DNA of 64,000 nt from Cyclina sinensis (GCA_012932295.1 JAAONU010000002.1:22289770-22353769), one strand, 5' to 3'; counted from the stretch's first letter, positions 1-12,539 are shown. Notes: a model not told the origin generated them from the sequence alone. Translations and numbers: made by a program.

Positions 1-346
1 TAATTGTAATGTTTGCTAGGGTCTGTTTCTCTACAATGGCTTACCTTGTTGACTAGTTATCTTGTGCTATCCCCCACAACCTCAAATAACTGAACTCTTC
101 AGGGGTCTTCATCAAATTGGAATCCAGTACCAACAATAAATAAACAGATAGCTAATATGTGCTATCAGTATGAAAACTAGTGTTGAAACGAAACATTTCA
201 TTGAAACAATATATTACTTTATGATAGCTTTAAATCCCTTTAAAATTTTATTCTCATGCAAGAATAGCATGTACAATTAACCAGAAGCTATGCATATACT
301 TTATGCTAGAGCAAGATGTAGGAGTGAGTAAACGAAGGGTAGAACC
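1..346. other. No recognised feature
   Basis: AT-rich sequence before the first family A element. I see no coding segment, no inverted repeat and no tandem repeat. It could be intron or intergenic DNA. Confidence 0.4.
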
Positions 347-2698
347 TTTTTAGCTCACCTGAGCACAAAGTGCTCAGGGTGAGCTTTTCTGATTGGTCTT
401 TGTCCGTCGTCCGTCAGTCCTTACGTCCGTCCGTCCGTCGTCAACTTTTCATTCAAACGACATCTCCTCTGAAACCAATGGGGCAAATTTAATGAAACTT
501 GCCTGGGATGTTCCTTGCATGAAGTTCTACCAAGATTGTTCAAATGGTTCTGGTCCATTGCATTTCTGGTTCACTGGAGCTAAAAATAGATTTTATAAGT
601 TGGATTTTTAAAAATCTTCTTCTCCGAAACCACAAGGCCTGGAGCTTTGATATTTGGTATGAAGCATCATCTAGTGGACCTCTACCAAGTTTGTTCAAAT
701 TATGTCCCTGGGGACAAAACTGACCCCACCACAGGGGTCAGTTGATTTTACATAGAGTTATATAGGGAAAACTTGAAAATCTTCTTGTCAGAAACCACAA
801 GGCCTAGAGTTAAGATATTTGGTATGTAGCATTGTCTAGTGGACCTCTACCAAGTTTGTTCAAATCATGGCCTCTGGGTCAAAAATGGCCCCGCCCCGGG
901 GGTCACTTGTTTTACATAGAGTTATATAGGAAAATCTTTAAAAAATCTTCTTGTCAGAAACCGTAAGTTATAGAGCTTAGATATTTGGTGTGTAGCATTG
1001 TCTAGTGGACCTCTACCAAGTTTGTTCAAATCCTGTCCTCTGGGTCAAAAATGGCCCCGCCCCAGGGGCCACTAGTTTTACATAGAGTTATATAAGAAAA
1101 TCTTAAAAAATCTTCTTGTCAGAAACCGTAAGTTATAGAGCTTAGATATTTGGTGTGTAGCATTGTCTAGTGGACCTCTACCAAGTTTGTTCAAATCCTG
1201 GCCTTTGGGTCAAAAATGACCCCGCCCCAGGGGCCACTAGTTTTACATAGAGTTATATAGGAAAATCTTAAAAAATCTTCTTGTCAGAAACCGTAAGTTA
1301 TAGAGCTTAGATATTTGGTGTGTAGCATTGTCTAGTGGACCTCTACAAAATTTGTTCAAATCCTGTCCACTGGGTCAAAAATGGCCCCGCCCCAGGGGCC
1401 ACTAGTTTTACATAGAGTTATATAGGAAAATCTTAAAAAATCTTCTTGTCAGAAACCGTAAGTTATAGAGCTTAGATATTTGGTGTGTAGCATTGTCTAG
1501 TGGACCTCTACCAAGTTTGTTCAAATCCTGGCCTCTGGGTCAAAAATGACCCCGCCCCAGGGGCCACTAGTTTTACATAGAGTTATATAGGAAAATCTTA
1601 AAAAATCTTCTTGTCAGAAACCGTATGTTATAGAGCTTAGATATTTGTATTTGGTGTGTAGCATTGTCTAGTGGACCTCTACCAAGTTTGTTCAAATCCT
1701 GGCCTCTGGGTCAAAAATGGCCCCGCCCCGGGGGTCACTTGTTTTACATAGAGTTATATAGGAAAAACTAAAAAATCTTCTTGTCAGAAACCACAAGGCC
1801 TACAGTTAAGATATTTGGTATGTAGCATTGTCTAGTGGACCTTTACCAAGTTTGTTCAAATCCTGTCCTCTGGGTCAAAAATGGCCCCGCCCCGGGGGTC
1901 ACTTGTTTTACATAGAGTTATATAGGAAAATCTTAAAAAAAATCTTCTTATCAGAAACCGTAAGTTATAGAGCTTAGATATTTGGTGTGTAGCACTGTCT
2001 AGTGGACCTCTACCAAGTTTGTTCAAATCCTGTCCTCTGGGTCAAAAATGGCCCCGCCCCAGGGGCCACTAGTTTTACATAGAGTTATATAAGAAAATCT
2101 AAAAAAATCTTCTTGTCAGAAACCGTAAGTTATAGAGCTTAGATATTTGGTGTGTAGCATTGTTTAGTGGACCTCTACCAAGTTTGTTAGAAAAATGTCC
2201 CTGGGGTCACTATTGGCCGCGCCCAAGGGGTCACAAGTTTTTAAATAACAAAATAGAAGAAAATCTTTAAAAATCTTCTTGTCTGAAACCACAAGACCTA
2301 GAATTTTAAAATATGGCATGAAGCAAGCTTTATCAAGCTTTTTCAAATTATTGGATTAGGTTAAAGGTCACGGAGGCTAAAAGTAGATTTATCTACTGTA
2401 CCTCATAGAGCCTTCATTTATAGACCAATATCTTTGATATTCAGTATAGAGGTTCCTTGCATGGACCTCTACCCATGGGTAGGGTTTGAGGTCACTGGGT
2501 CAAGGTCAAGGTCACCATAGCTTATAATAGATATTTCTACTTTCTGTCATAGAGCCTTTATTTATTGACTGATATTTTACATATTTGGTTTGTAGGCACT
2601 TACATATTTTCAATTAAAAAATGAAATACTGCTTAACAGCAAACCTACAGCCAAAGTACTCAGGTGAGCGATCCAGGGCCATCATGGCCCTCTTGTTT
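347..2698 (+). mobile_element. Family A rolling-circle-like element, long copy
   Basis: It begins with T residues and a stem-loop whose arms are AGCTCACCTGAGCAC and GTGCTCAGGGTGAGCT around AAA. A GTCCGTCC microsatellite follows at about 408-440. The body is an array of units about 164 bp apart, each with ACCAAGTTTGTTCAAAT and GGCCCCGCCCC; at least ten are present from about 620 to 2200. The last 450 bp are a degraded non-tandem tail with a doubled TCAAGGTCA near 2500. The 3' end has CTCAGGTGAGCG (inverse of the 5' stem), the hairpin GGGCCATCATGGCCC, then TCTTGTTT. Open frames in it are short and follow the repeat, so it is non-autonomous. Confidence 0.85.
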
Positions 2699-3614
2699 GA
2701 AAGAAACTTTAAGTTGCAAAACATATCATTTGAAAAAAAATCTTTTAATTTTCCTATAATTTGAAATATTATTTTCTCTGATGCAACAAATTCAAGATCA
2801 CTGTCTGGCTTTTTAAAATTTGAATTACTTCTTTTTAAAATACTCTGAATGTTTATAGTAGAGATTTAATTTTTTAAATGTGTTTAAATCTTATGAGTAA
2901 CTGGTTAACTAAATTTAGCATTAGTTGAAATCCCAATACTTTTGGTGTAATTGACCAAGTTTCAGTTACAGAAACATTGGTGTTTTAATTGAAAAATGGT
3001 AAAAATAACAGTTTAACTCATCATGTCTCATACCAGAAAGAGGTTTAACCTAGCAGGAAATGTAATTTCACTATCCCAAACATAATTTTTTTACAGTATA
3101 AACTGTTTAGGATGAGAGTAAGCTGACTACTTATTATAATGCAATTGAGAGATCACATGACACCTGGTTAGTGCAGTTTTAGAATGAAGATGCTAGAAAT
3201 TACTTATACTCTTGAATTCTTCAAAGTGTGAAATTCTAATGACTACAGTTGAAACTTCTGAATGCTCTTTAGGAATGATATGCTGGATGTAATCAAACTT
3301 GATAATAACGTTTGTTTCTATGTTTTGCATTATTCCCAAATTGACCAATGATGCTAAAATGCCAGTGATACAGGGGAAATGGTTGAGTAGGGGATGTGAG
3401 GGGACTTAAAAATATTTAATTAATGTCAGTATGTAGATGAATTTAAAACTGCAGATGCCATAGATGTAAGTTGGTAGGAACATTCTACAATAGTTTCTAT
3501 AATATTTTATGGGACAATTCTGAAATGAAAGGAAACAAAGTTACAAAGCTAGGCAGATGCATGCAGTGAATGTTCAGATTGACTGTGTACATATTATAAC
3601 CAAATAGCTTAGTC
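2699..3614. other. No recognised feature
   Basis: Unique-looking AT-rich DNA between a family A element and a minisatellite. There are no long open frames, no splice-flanked coding segment and no terminal repeats that I can see. Confidence 0.4.
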
Positions 3615-4351
3615 TGTTTATAGTCTGACCTGACTATGGCAGTATTTGTTCAGTGTCTGACCTGACTACAGCAGTGTCTGACCTAAACATGGCAGTGAAT
3701 AGGGTTCTTCAGTGTCTGACCTGACTATGGCAGTGTTTGACCTGACTATAGCACTGTCTGACCTGACTACAGCATTATCTAGGTTTTGGTCTGTATCTTA
3801 CCTTGCTACAGAAGTGTCTGATCTGACAACAACAGTGTCTGACCTGAATGCAGCAGTGTCTGATCTGACAACAACAGTGTCTGACTTGAGTATGGCAGTG
3901 TCTAGGGTTTGTTCAGTGTCTGACCTTTCTATGGCAGTGTCTGACCTGACTACAGCAGTGTCTGACCTGACTATAGCAGTGTCAAAGGTTTGTTTCTGAC
4001 CTAGGGTTTGTTCTATGTCTGACCTGACTACTGCAGTGACTGATGTTACAACAACAATGTCTGCCCTGACAATGTCTAGGATTTGTTTGTGTCTGACCTG
4101 ACAACAGCAGTGTCTGAGCTGACTATGGCAGTGTCAAGGGTTTGCTAAGTGTTTGACCTAACAATGGCAGTGTCTAGAACTTGTTCTGTGTCTGACCTGA
4201 CTACAGCAGTGTCTGACCTGACATGGCAGTGTCTAGGGTTTGTTCAGCTGACCTGACTACAGCAGTGTCTAGGGTTTGTTCAGTGTCTGACCTGACTATA
4301 GCCGTGTCAAATGTTTGTTCTGTGTATGCCTGACTACAGCAGTTTTTAGGA
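3615..4351 (+). repeat. 21-bp TCTGACCTGACTA minisatellite, left part
   Basis: Imperfect tandem repeat with a core of about 21 bp (GTGTCTGACCTGACTACAGCA) alternating irregularly with a longer variant carrying TCTAGGGTTTGTTCA. The 21-bp core is seven codons, so parts read as a repeating SDLTTAV peptide, but frame breaks and the non-repeat surroundings argue against a gene. It is cut at 4352 by a family A element and resumes at 5523. Confidence 0.85.
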
Positions 4352-5522
4352 TTTTTACCTCACCTGAGCATGAAGTGCTTATGCGAGCTTTTAGGATGGG
4401 TGGCTGTCACTTTTCATCTGTCTCCACAATGACTTCAAAGGACATCTCCTTTGAAACCACCAGGGCAAATCTGATATAACTGGCCAGAAAGTTGTTCAGA
4501 TGTTTCCAGACTATTGCAGATCTGGGCCTAAGGAGCTAAAAATAGATTTTGGAAGTGAAATGCAAGGCACAGACATTACACACATGTATTTGGTATGTAG
4601 CATAGTCTAACAGACCTCTATGTTTATTCAGATTATTGCCCCAGGGTCAAAATTGGCCACGCCCCAGCTACAGCATGATTTTACATAGCCCTTTATAGTA
4701 AAAACTTAAAAAATCTTCTTGTTTGAAACTTCTATGCTTTAGGGTTTGATATTTGGCATACAGGTTGACATAGAGGTCCTCTTCAAAGATTTTTCAAAAT
4801 ATTTCCTTGGGGCCATTAATGCCCCCACCCAAGGGGACACTTGATTTAATAATAGGCATGTTTTTGTAAAACTTAGAAAATCATCCATGAAACCACAAGG
4901 TTAGGGCTTAGATATTTTGCATGGAGCATCATCAAGGTCAGATTATGCTCCTAGGGGCAAAATGGACCCCACTGTACGGGTCACTTGATTTTTAAAGATT
5001 TGGATCGGGAAAAAACTTTAAAAATCTTCTTTTAACATGGCCTAGTAGACCTCTTTCAAGTTTTTTCAAATCCTGGCCCTCGGGTCAAAATTGACTCTGC
5101 CCCTTGGCTAAAATTAGACTTTTCTAGTTTTTGTCATAGAGCCTTTATTTATTGACTGTTATCTTAGATATTTGGTATATAGACACCCTGCATGAATATC
5201 TGCCATTCACTTGGGTCACAAGCAAGGTCACTAATGCTAAAATAGATTTTTCTACTTTTCCCTATAGAGTCTTCATTTATTGACTGATATCTTAGGTATT
5301 TGGTATGTATGTACAAAGGACATCTCTTAGGTTGGATTTTAGGGTCAACATCATCAAGGCAAAAAATTGAAATTGTCTCAACCCCAGAGTCTCTCTGTTT
5401 TATATAAATCTTGTCAGAAACTACAAGGCCATGAGTTTAAATATTTGGTGTGTAAATGAAAGTATAGTAATTGCATTTGTTCTCAGGTGAGTGATAAAAG
5501 GGCCATTATTGACCTTTTGTTT
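4352..5522 (+). mobile_element. Family A element, divergent copy nested in minisatellite
   Basis: The 5' end has the decayed stem CCTCACCTGAGCATGAAGTG followed by CTTATGCGAGCTTTT. Tandem units with CTTGTTTGAAAC and GGCCACGCCCC are recognisable but more diverged than in the 347 copy. The 3' end has CTCAGGTGAGTGAT, a decayed hairpin GGGCCATTATTGACC and TTTTGTTT. It sits between two halves of the same minisatellite, so both boundaries are well constrained. Divergence suggests an older insertion. Confidence 0.75.
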
Positions 5523-5832
5523 TCTGTGTTTGACAAGTCTACAGCAGTGTCTAGGGTTTGTTCAGTGTCTGACCTGACTACAGCAGTTGATAGGTGTCTG
5601 ACCTGACTATGGCAGTGTCTAGGGTTTGTTCTGTGTCTGACCTGACTAAGGCAGTGTCTAGGGTTTGTTCAGTGTCTGACCTGACTACGGCAGTTAATAG
5701 GTGTCTGACCTGACTACGGCAGTGTCTAGGGTTTGTTCTGTGTCTGACCTGACTAAAGCAGTGTCTAGGGGTTGATCATTGTCTGACATGACTGACAGTG
5801 TCTAGAGTTCTGTGTCTGACCTGACTGAGGGA
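5523..5832 (+). repeat. 21-bp TCTGACCTGACTA minisatellite, right part
   Basis: Continuation of the array at 3615-4351 after the element insertion, with the same TCTGACCTGACTA core and TCTAGGGTTTGTTC spacer. Spacers here are more regular than on the left, which suggests local homogenisation. Confidence 0.85.
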
Positions 5833-5944
5833 TTTATAATGTTTTAACTTCAGTTAGGCCACAATTCTTTTATATTTCTCAAATTTAATTTCATATTTCA
5901 GATAAACAGAACACAAAAAATGCTGGTTGAAATTGTCTATGTTC

Positions 5945-6850
5945 CAGTATATTTTATACCCCCACACAAGAGTGTGTAAGGGCTTATATTGGATTCATTT
6001 TTTGTCCCTCCATCCATCCAACCCGTTCTTGTCGTTCCCATGCATGGAAGGATTTTAAAATACCTTGGCATTTTTTGTTTGACATGATGAGACAATTTGT
6101 CACGTGTAAAACCCAGGTCCATAGCTAAAGGTAAAAAAGTTGATTATATACCTTGTCTGGGCAGTAACATCACCATGCAAGGAAGGATTTTAAAATTGTT
6201 TTGCATATTTGTTCAGCTTGATGAGATGGTGTATCACATATAAAACCCAGGTCCATAGCTCAAAGAAAAAAAATGTTGATTATAGACCTTGTCTGGGCCA
6301 TAACTTCTACATGCATGGAAAAATTTTAAAACACTTTGGCATATTTGTACATCATGATGAGATGGTGTATGCGTGTAAGACACAGTCACTGGTTAAAGGT
6401 AAAAAATGTTGATTTTAGACTTTGTCTGGGCTATAACTTCTTTATGCATGGAAGGATTGAAAAATACCTTGGCACATTGTTCGCCTTGATGAAACAGTGT
6501 GTTACGTGTAAGACCCAGATTCAAAGGTCAAGGTCACAGTCATTGATCAAAGGTTAAAAATTTTGATGATAGGCCTTGTCTAGGCCATAACTTCTCTATG
6601 CAAGGAAGGATTTTGAAATACCTTTGCATATTTGTTCATCAAGATGTATTGCTCAAAGGTCAAGGTCACAGTGATTTGTCAAAATATAGACTTCTCTGGG
6701 CCATAACTTCTATATACATGTAAGGATTTTCAGATATCATGTTTAAGTCCCAGGTCCATAGCTCAAAGGTTAAAGTCACATTGACTGGTCAGCGGTCAAA
6801 AATGTTGATGATAGACTTTGTTGGGGCCATAATTCTCCATACATCGAAAG
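5945..6850 (+). mobile_element. Family F-like tandem element
   Basis: It opens with TTTATACCCCCACACAAGAG and GTGTGTAAGGGC, then a TCCATCCATCC-type microsatellite. About six units of roughly 120 bp follow, each with ATGCATGGAAGGATT, a GATGAGA(T)GGTGT segment, CAAAGGTCAAGGTCAC and GGGCCATAACTTC. The 5' layout matches the other element families, but no clear 3' hairpin was found near 6850, so the right end is uncertain and may be truncated. Confidence 0.55.
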
Positions 6851-7228
6851 CAAATATATGTCACCTTCCTGGTATTTTATGACTTCTTTTACATCATACC
6901 ATCAAATAAAATAGCATCATAAACATGTTTATTCATTCCACTTCCATGCAAGAATTTGTATTCATCACTTATGTGACAAGCTCTAGTTAATGTGATGTTC
7001 ATATACTTATGTTTTCATCGAAATCATATACAGAGGAAGTTAGTGTAGGACAGTAAACGTGGCTGCCATAGGGAGATGTAGTTCTTGTACACCTGGACAG
7101 AAAGTGTCATTGGTCATTTTGACAGTGTTTCTCTTACAACCTCTCTTCTACTAGGAAATCATGTCATGAATCACAGCTTCAGTGTACAACACTAGAGACA
7201 CATTGTAAAATAGACTAACTGTGACAGG
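6851..7228. other. No recognised feature
   Basis: Unique-looking sequence between two elements; no coding or repeat signal seen. Confidence 0.35.
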
Positions 7229-10200
7229 TTTTTTAGCTCACCTGAGCATGCTCATGTGAGCTTTTAGGATCCTTGATTGTCCGGCGTCCGTCCGTCCGTC
7301 CGTCGTCCACAATTCATACAAACAACATCTCCTCTGAAACCACTGGGCAAAATTTAATGAAACTTGCCTAGAATGTTCCTTGCATGAAGCTCTACCAAGT
7401 TTGTTCAAATGGTTCCGGTTCATTGCATTTCTGGGTCACAGGAGCTAAAAACAGATTTTAAAAGTTGGATCTTTAAAAATCTTCTTGTCAGAAACCACAA
7501 GGCCTGGAGCTTTGATATTTGGTATAAAGCATCATCTAGTGGATCTCTACCAAATTTGTTCAAATTATGATCCTGGGGTCAAAAATGGCCCCGCCCCAGG
7601 GGTAACTTGTTTTACATAGATTTATATAGGAAAAACTTTAAAAATCTTCTTGTCAGAAACCGTAAGGCATAGAGCTAAGATATTTGGTGTGTACCATTGT
7701 CTAGTGGACCTCTACCAAGTTTGTTCAAATCATGGCCTCCGGGTCAAAAATGGCCCCGCCCAAGGGGTAACTTGTTTTACATAGAGTTATATAGGAAAAA
7801 CTTTAAAAATCTTCTTGTCAGAAACCGTAAGGCATAGAGCTAAGATATTTGGTATATAGCATTGTCTAGTGGACCTCTACCAAGTTTGTTCAAATTATGA
7901 TCCTGGGGTCAAAAATGGCCCCGCCCCAAGGGTAACTAGTTTTACATAGACTTATATAGGAAAAACTTTAAAAATCTTCTTGTCAGAAACCGTAAGGCAT
8001 AGAGCTAAGATATTTGGTGTGCAGCATTGTCTAGTGGACCTCTACCAAGTTTGTTCAAATCATGGCCTCTGGGTCAAAAATGGCCCCGCCCCAGGGGTAA
8101 CTTGTTTTACATAGAGTTATATAGGGAAAACTTTAAAAATCTTCTTATCAGAAACCGTAAGGCATAGAGCTTAGATATTTGGTACGTAGCATTGTCTAGT
8201 AGACCTCTACCAAGTTTGTTCAAATTATACCTCTGGGGTCAAATTTGGCCCCACCCTGGGGTCATTGGTTTCACATAAGCTTGTATAGGAAAAACTTCGA
8301 AAATCTTCTTGTCTGAAACCACAAGGCCCTGAGCCTTAAGACTTAGTATGTAGCATTGTCTAGTGGACCTCTACCAAGTTTGTTCCAATTATACCCCTGG
8401 AGTCAAATTTGGCCCCACCCCGGGGTCATTGGTTTTACATAGGCTTATATAGTGAAAACTTTGAAAATCTTTTTGTAGAAGGAGAAGTAACATTTTCAGT
8501 CCGAATAATCTGGAATTTTATCAGACAGGTTGTTTCTATGATTTCTAGCTCAAGTTCGAATACGGGTCATCTGGGTTCAAGAACTAGGTCACAGAGCCCA
8601 AAAATAGAAAAACCTTGTTACCACTCTAGAGGTTACATTTTCAGTCCAAATATCCTGGAAATTTGTCAGAAAGGTTGTTTTGATGATTTTTAGCTCAAGT
8701 TCAGAATTGGGTCATCTGGGGTCAAAAACTAGGTCACAGAGCCCAAATATGGAAAAACCTTGTTAACACTCTAGAGGTAACATTTTAAGTTCAAATAACC
8801 TGGAATCTGTCAGAAAGGTTGTTTCAATGATTTCTAGGTTAAATTTTAATATGTGTCATCTGAAATCAAAAACTAGGTCACAGAGCCCAAAAATAGAAAA
8901 AAACTTGTTAACACTCTTAAAGCTACTTTTTAGTCTAAATATTCTCGAAAATTTTTCAGAAAAAATGTGTTAATGATGTCTAGCTCAGATTCGAATAAAG
9001 GTCATCTGGGGTCAGAAACGAGGTCACAGACCCCAAATATGGAAAAACCTTGTTAACACGCATTGAGGTAACATTTTCAGTTCAAATATCCTGGAAATTT
9101 GTCAGAAAGATTGTTTTAATGATTTCTAGCTCAGTTTTGAAAATGGGTTATGTGGGGTCAAAAACTAGGACACATGGCCAAAAAGTAGAAAATCCTTGTT
9201 AATGCTCTAGAGGTTACATTTTCAGTCCAAATGTCCTAGAAATTTGTCAGAAAGGTTGTTTCAATGATTTCTAGCCCAGATTAGGATATGGGTCATCTGG
9301 GATAAAAAACTAGGTCACCATTTTAACACTCCACAGGTTACATTTTCAGTCCAAATATCCTGGAAGTTTGTCAGACAGGTTGTTTTGATGATTTCTAGCT
9401 CTAAGTACTAATATGGGTCTTCTTTGATCAAAAACTAGGTCACAGAGACCAAATATGGAAAAACCTTGTTAACACTCTAGAGTTAAGATTTTAATTCCAA
9501 ATAACCTGAAAATTTGTCAGAAAGGTTGCTTCTATGATTTCCAGCTCAGCTTTGAATATGGGTCATCTGGATTAAAAAACTAGGTCACAGGGCCTAAATA
9601 TCGAAAAACTTTGTAAACATTCTAGAGGCTACATTTTCAGTCCAAATATCCTGGAAGTTTGTCAGACAGGTTGTTTTGATGATTTCTAGCTCTAAGTACT
9701 AATATGGGTCTTCTTTGATCAAAAACTAGGTCACAGAGACCAAATATGGAAAAACCTTGTTAACACTCTAGAGTTAAGATTTTAATTCCAAATAACCTGA
9801 AAATTTGTCAGAAAGGTTGCTTCTATGATTTCCAGCTCAGCTTTGAATATGGGTCATCTGGATTAAAAAACTAGGTCACAGGGCCTAAATATCGAAAAAC
9901 TTTGTAAACATTCTAGAGGCTACATTTTCAGTCCAAATGTCCTGGAAATTAGTCAGAAAGGTTGTTTTGATGATTTCTAGCTCAGGTTTGGATATGGATC
10001 ATCTGGGGTCAAAAACTGGGTGACAGAGCCCAAATATGGAAAAACCTTGTTAACACTCTAGAGGCTACACTTTCAGTCCAAATAACCTTGAAATTTGTCA
10101 GAAAGATTGTTTCAATAATTTCTTGGCCAAATTTGAATATGTGTCACCTGGGGTCAATTAACCAGGTCAATAGCAACTTTGTTAAAAGCAGTCATATTCA

Positions 10201-10236
10201 GGTGAGCGATATAGGGCCATCATGGCCCTCTTGTTT
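7229..10236 (+). mobile_element. Family A element, full-length two-array copy
   Basis: The 5' stem-loop is AGCTCACCTGAGCA / TGCTCATGTGAGCT, followed by GGATCCTTGATTGTCCGG and (GTCC)n. Array 1 (about 7440-8460) has units of about 160 bp with TTTGTTCAAAT and GGCCCCGCCCC. Array 2 (about 8470-10150) has units of about 145 bp with GTTAACACTCTAGAGG, GAAATTTGTCAGAAAGG and AACTAGGTCACAGAGCCC. The 3' end is TATTCAGGTGAGCGATATAG, GGGCCATCATGGCCC, TCTTGTTT. Copies at 19359, 25729 and 29669 share this two-array plan. No transposase is encoded. Confidence 0.88.
9351..9932 (+). repeat. 291-bp tandem duplication of two array units
   Basis: 9351-9641 and 9642-9932 read as near-identical. Each covers two consecutive array-2 units of the enclosing element, whereas neighbouring units differ at many sites. 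This indicates recent expansion by a two-unit step. Confidence 0.8.
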
Positions 10237-10623
10237 CTGTACTAACATAGTATAGCATGTCACTATAACAAGTGTATTGAGTTGTACAGAATTACACTGA
10301 CCCTGTAACATTTGATATGAGCTGACATTTATATCTTCTAAATGTCATTTACATATTGTTATTTATTTATAAGTTTTCTGATAGGATTATGAGTAGTATT
10401 CCTTTATTATCAATGTGTTATGGTGTAAAATTTCATGATGAAGAGTACATTGTTAACTGAGTGGTAAATCTGTCACATTATGATCATCAGACAGCCTGTC
10501 AACTTAGGTATTTGCAGAAGCTTAAACATTAAGGACAGCCCTAGCTTCCTGAATTGTGTGACCAAATGACACAATACAGTTGCTCAAGAGCCTCGTAATT
10601 GATACCCACTCAGGTATGAATGT
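10237..10623. other. No recognised feature
   Basis: Unique-looking AT-rich sequence between a family A element and the inverted-repeat element at 10624. No coding or RNA gene signal seen. Confidence 0.35.
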
Positions 10624-11434
10624 CAGACAAAATCCCCTTCTGACAAAATCCCCTTCATGTATTTTTGTATATCTGGACATAATCCCCTCCATGGGTGGAC
10701 ATAATCCCCTTCATGTGTGAAATTTTGAAGTGGACAAAATCCCCTCAATAAAATTGCTACCTAGGACATAATCCCCCTCGGATGATTTTCTGTTTATAAA
10801 GTGGGTTTGAGAACGACATACTGCATTATGCTGTGTGGTGATTGCTATAGTTGATTTTGATGCATTTTGTGTAAGTATAACCTTCGAAACACAGCTTTTC
10901 AGAGCCTTTGTTACTTTTTGATGACTTCCATGCATAACCAAAGTCACCCATTTATATATGTTTTTTTAATATTCACTCTAACTTGAGTGAATTAAGTCAT
11001 CATTTTAAACACTTAAAATGAACACTTAAACTAATTAAAATGTTTTTCATACTAATCAATTCAAAACAATTAAAGAAATTGCCTAATCAAATATATTTGT
11101 TATGCAGTTGATAATTTACCACAATTATAATGAACACTTCTAAGCTAATTAAATTGTTTTTAATGATAATTTGGTTGATAATTGATCTGAACAAATAAAA
11201 AAAATATCTGTTACCAAGCTTATATAATTACAAAGGTTAACTTGATACATAATTATAAATCAAAAAACAAAACATAATAATACATTAGAAACCTACGAAA
11301 CAAGGGGATTTTGTCTGGGTAGGTAAGGGGATTTTGTCCAGCCTTGCAAAAACATGAAGGGGGTTATGTCCACCCATGGAGGGGATTTTGTCCGGGTATT
11401 TGAAGGGGATTTTGTCCGAAGGGGATTATGTCAG
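10624..11434. mobile_element. Foldback-like element with ACAAAATCCCC-repeat arms
   Basis: The left arm (10624-10775) has several direct repeats of GACAAAATCCCCTTC or GACATAATCCCC. The right arm (11300-11434) has their inverse, GAAGGGGATTTTGTCC. The arms pair in order, including the longer match TCCATGGGTGGACATAA on the left with its inverse TTATGTCCACCCATGGA on the right. The core is AT-rich with AATGAACACTT and CTAATTAAA repeats and no transposase. The flanks GAATGT and GAATAT may be a decayed target duplication, which I cannot confirm. Confidence 0.7.
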
Positions 11435-12278
11435 GAATATTTATATCCTGAGGAATATTTGTATGCTGTCAATCTTTATTATTTCTTGCTGAATTTTTAA
11501 AATTGAGTGTTGAATACCAGACAAATGATAAAAATTTAGCCAGTCATAACTTATTGTATGTACATGTGCTAAACTTTCTTATTATTATTTACTTGCAAAT
11601 TCCCTGGCATTTTTTGTGCTTTTGTGTAATAACAGAAGGGAATTATATCAATTTAACAGACTGTTAATACATTTTGCTGCAAAGACTGGAACAAAGACTG
11701 GTAAATTTCAGCACATTTCTTACTTTTACCTGCTGGCAGTCCAGGTTTGACCGTTGTATTTACTGTGTTTTGTCTGTCTGTCTGTCCATACTTGCCATAG
11801 TGAGTTTGGACTCCTAGGTGTAGATCTTTGTATTATTACTTGGTATAGTAACTTTTAAGATAATTGCACTACCAGCTGTGCTGCACATTCTTGATTGGCT
11901 GCTTATCTATTCTAAGGGAGGTAACTCTAAAACAGGAGAATAGTGGGAGAAGCACATGTTACCTTTCTTATTATATACAGTATTTTGGTTTTATTTCCGT
12001 AGCATGTGGTTAATATACAATTTGGTATTTAGTTTTATCTTGTTTGCATGCTGACCCTGAATGTTTGTAAGTCTAGCATTTTTATTTGTCAGTGCACAGT
12101 GTAATATTTTAGATAACATAGATATTTTAAATGTAATGAATGTAAGCTGTGCTCAGGACTAGAGTAAATTTAGCTAGTTGATTCATTGATAAGTTAGTAG
12201 TATCCAGCCTTTGCAATAGCATCATCCTTAATTTTGCAGGAATAGGTTTTTTTTCTATGCACCCCTGAGGCATATAGT
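11435..12278. other. No recognised feature; short CTGT microsatellite
   Basis: Mostly unique sequence with a small TGTCTGTCTGTCTGTCC stretch near 11770, followed by CCATACTTGCCATAGTGAG, possibly the degraded 5' part of another element. ATGCACCCCTGAGGCAT near 12258 resembles a 5' stem of the ATGCCCC type. Nothing coding. Confidence 0.35.
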
Positions 12279-12539
12279 TTTTAGCTCGACTTTTTTCGAA
12301 GAAAAAATCAAACTACTATTATAGTCATGGTGTCAGTGCTGTTGCCGTTGCCGTCCGAAAACTTTAACATTGATCATAATTTTTTTATTCCTTTATGGAT
12401 TGTCTTCATACTTGGACACAACAACCCTTTGGACAAGACCTTTAAGTAGACCAGACTAAACTTGACCTTGACTCATAAATGGCCTTCACCTTCAAGGTCA
12501 AAATATTGAATTTTGCTAAAATTGGCCATAACTTTGTTA

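Noticed and set aside
347..2698. Family A as a classical terminal-inverted-repeat DNA transposon
   Set aside because: Inverted repeats are subterminal and short, the 3' hairpin has no 5' partner of the same sequence, and no target duplication beyond T was found in two empty-site comparisons.
3712..3999. Open frame with a repeated SDLTTAV peptide
   Set aside because: The 21-bp minisatellite is divisible by three; frame breaks on both sides and element insertion argue against a gene.
7229..10236. Small open frames of 60-95 codons inside family A copies
   Set aside because: They recur with the repeat units, often in several copies with stops at different places, and show no domain or splice context.
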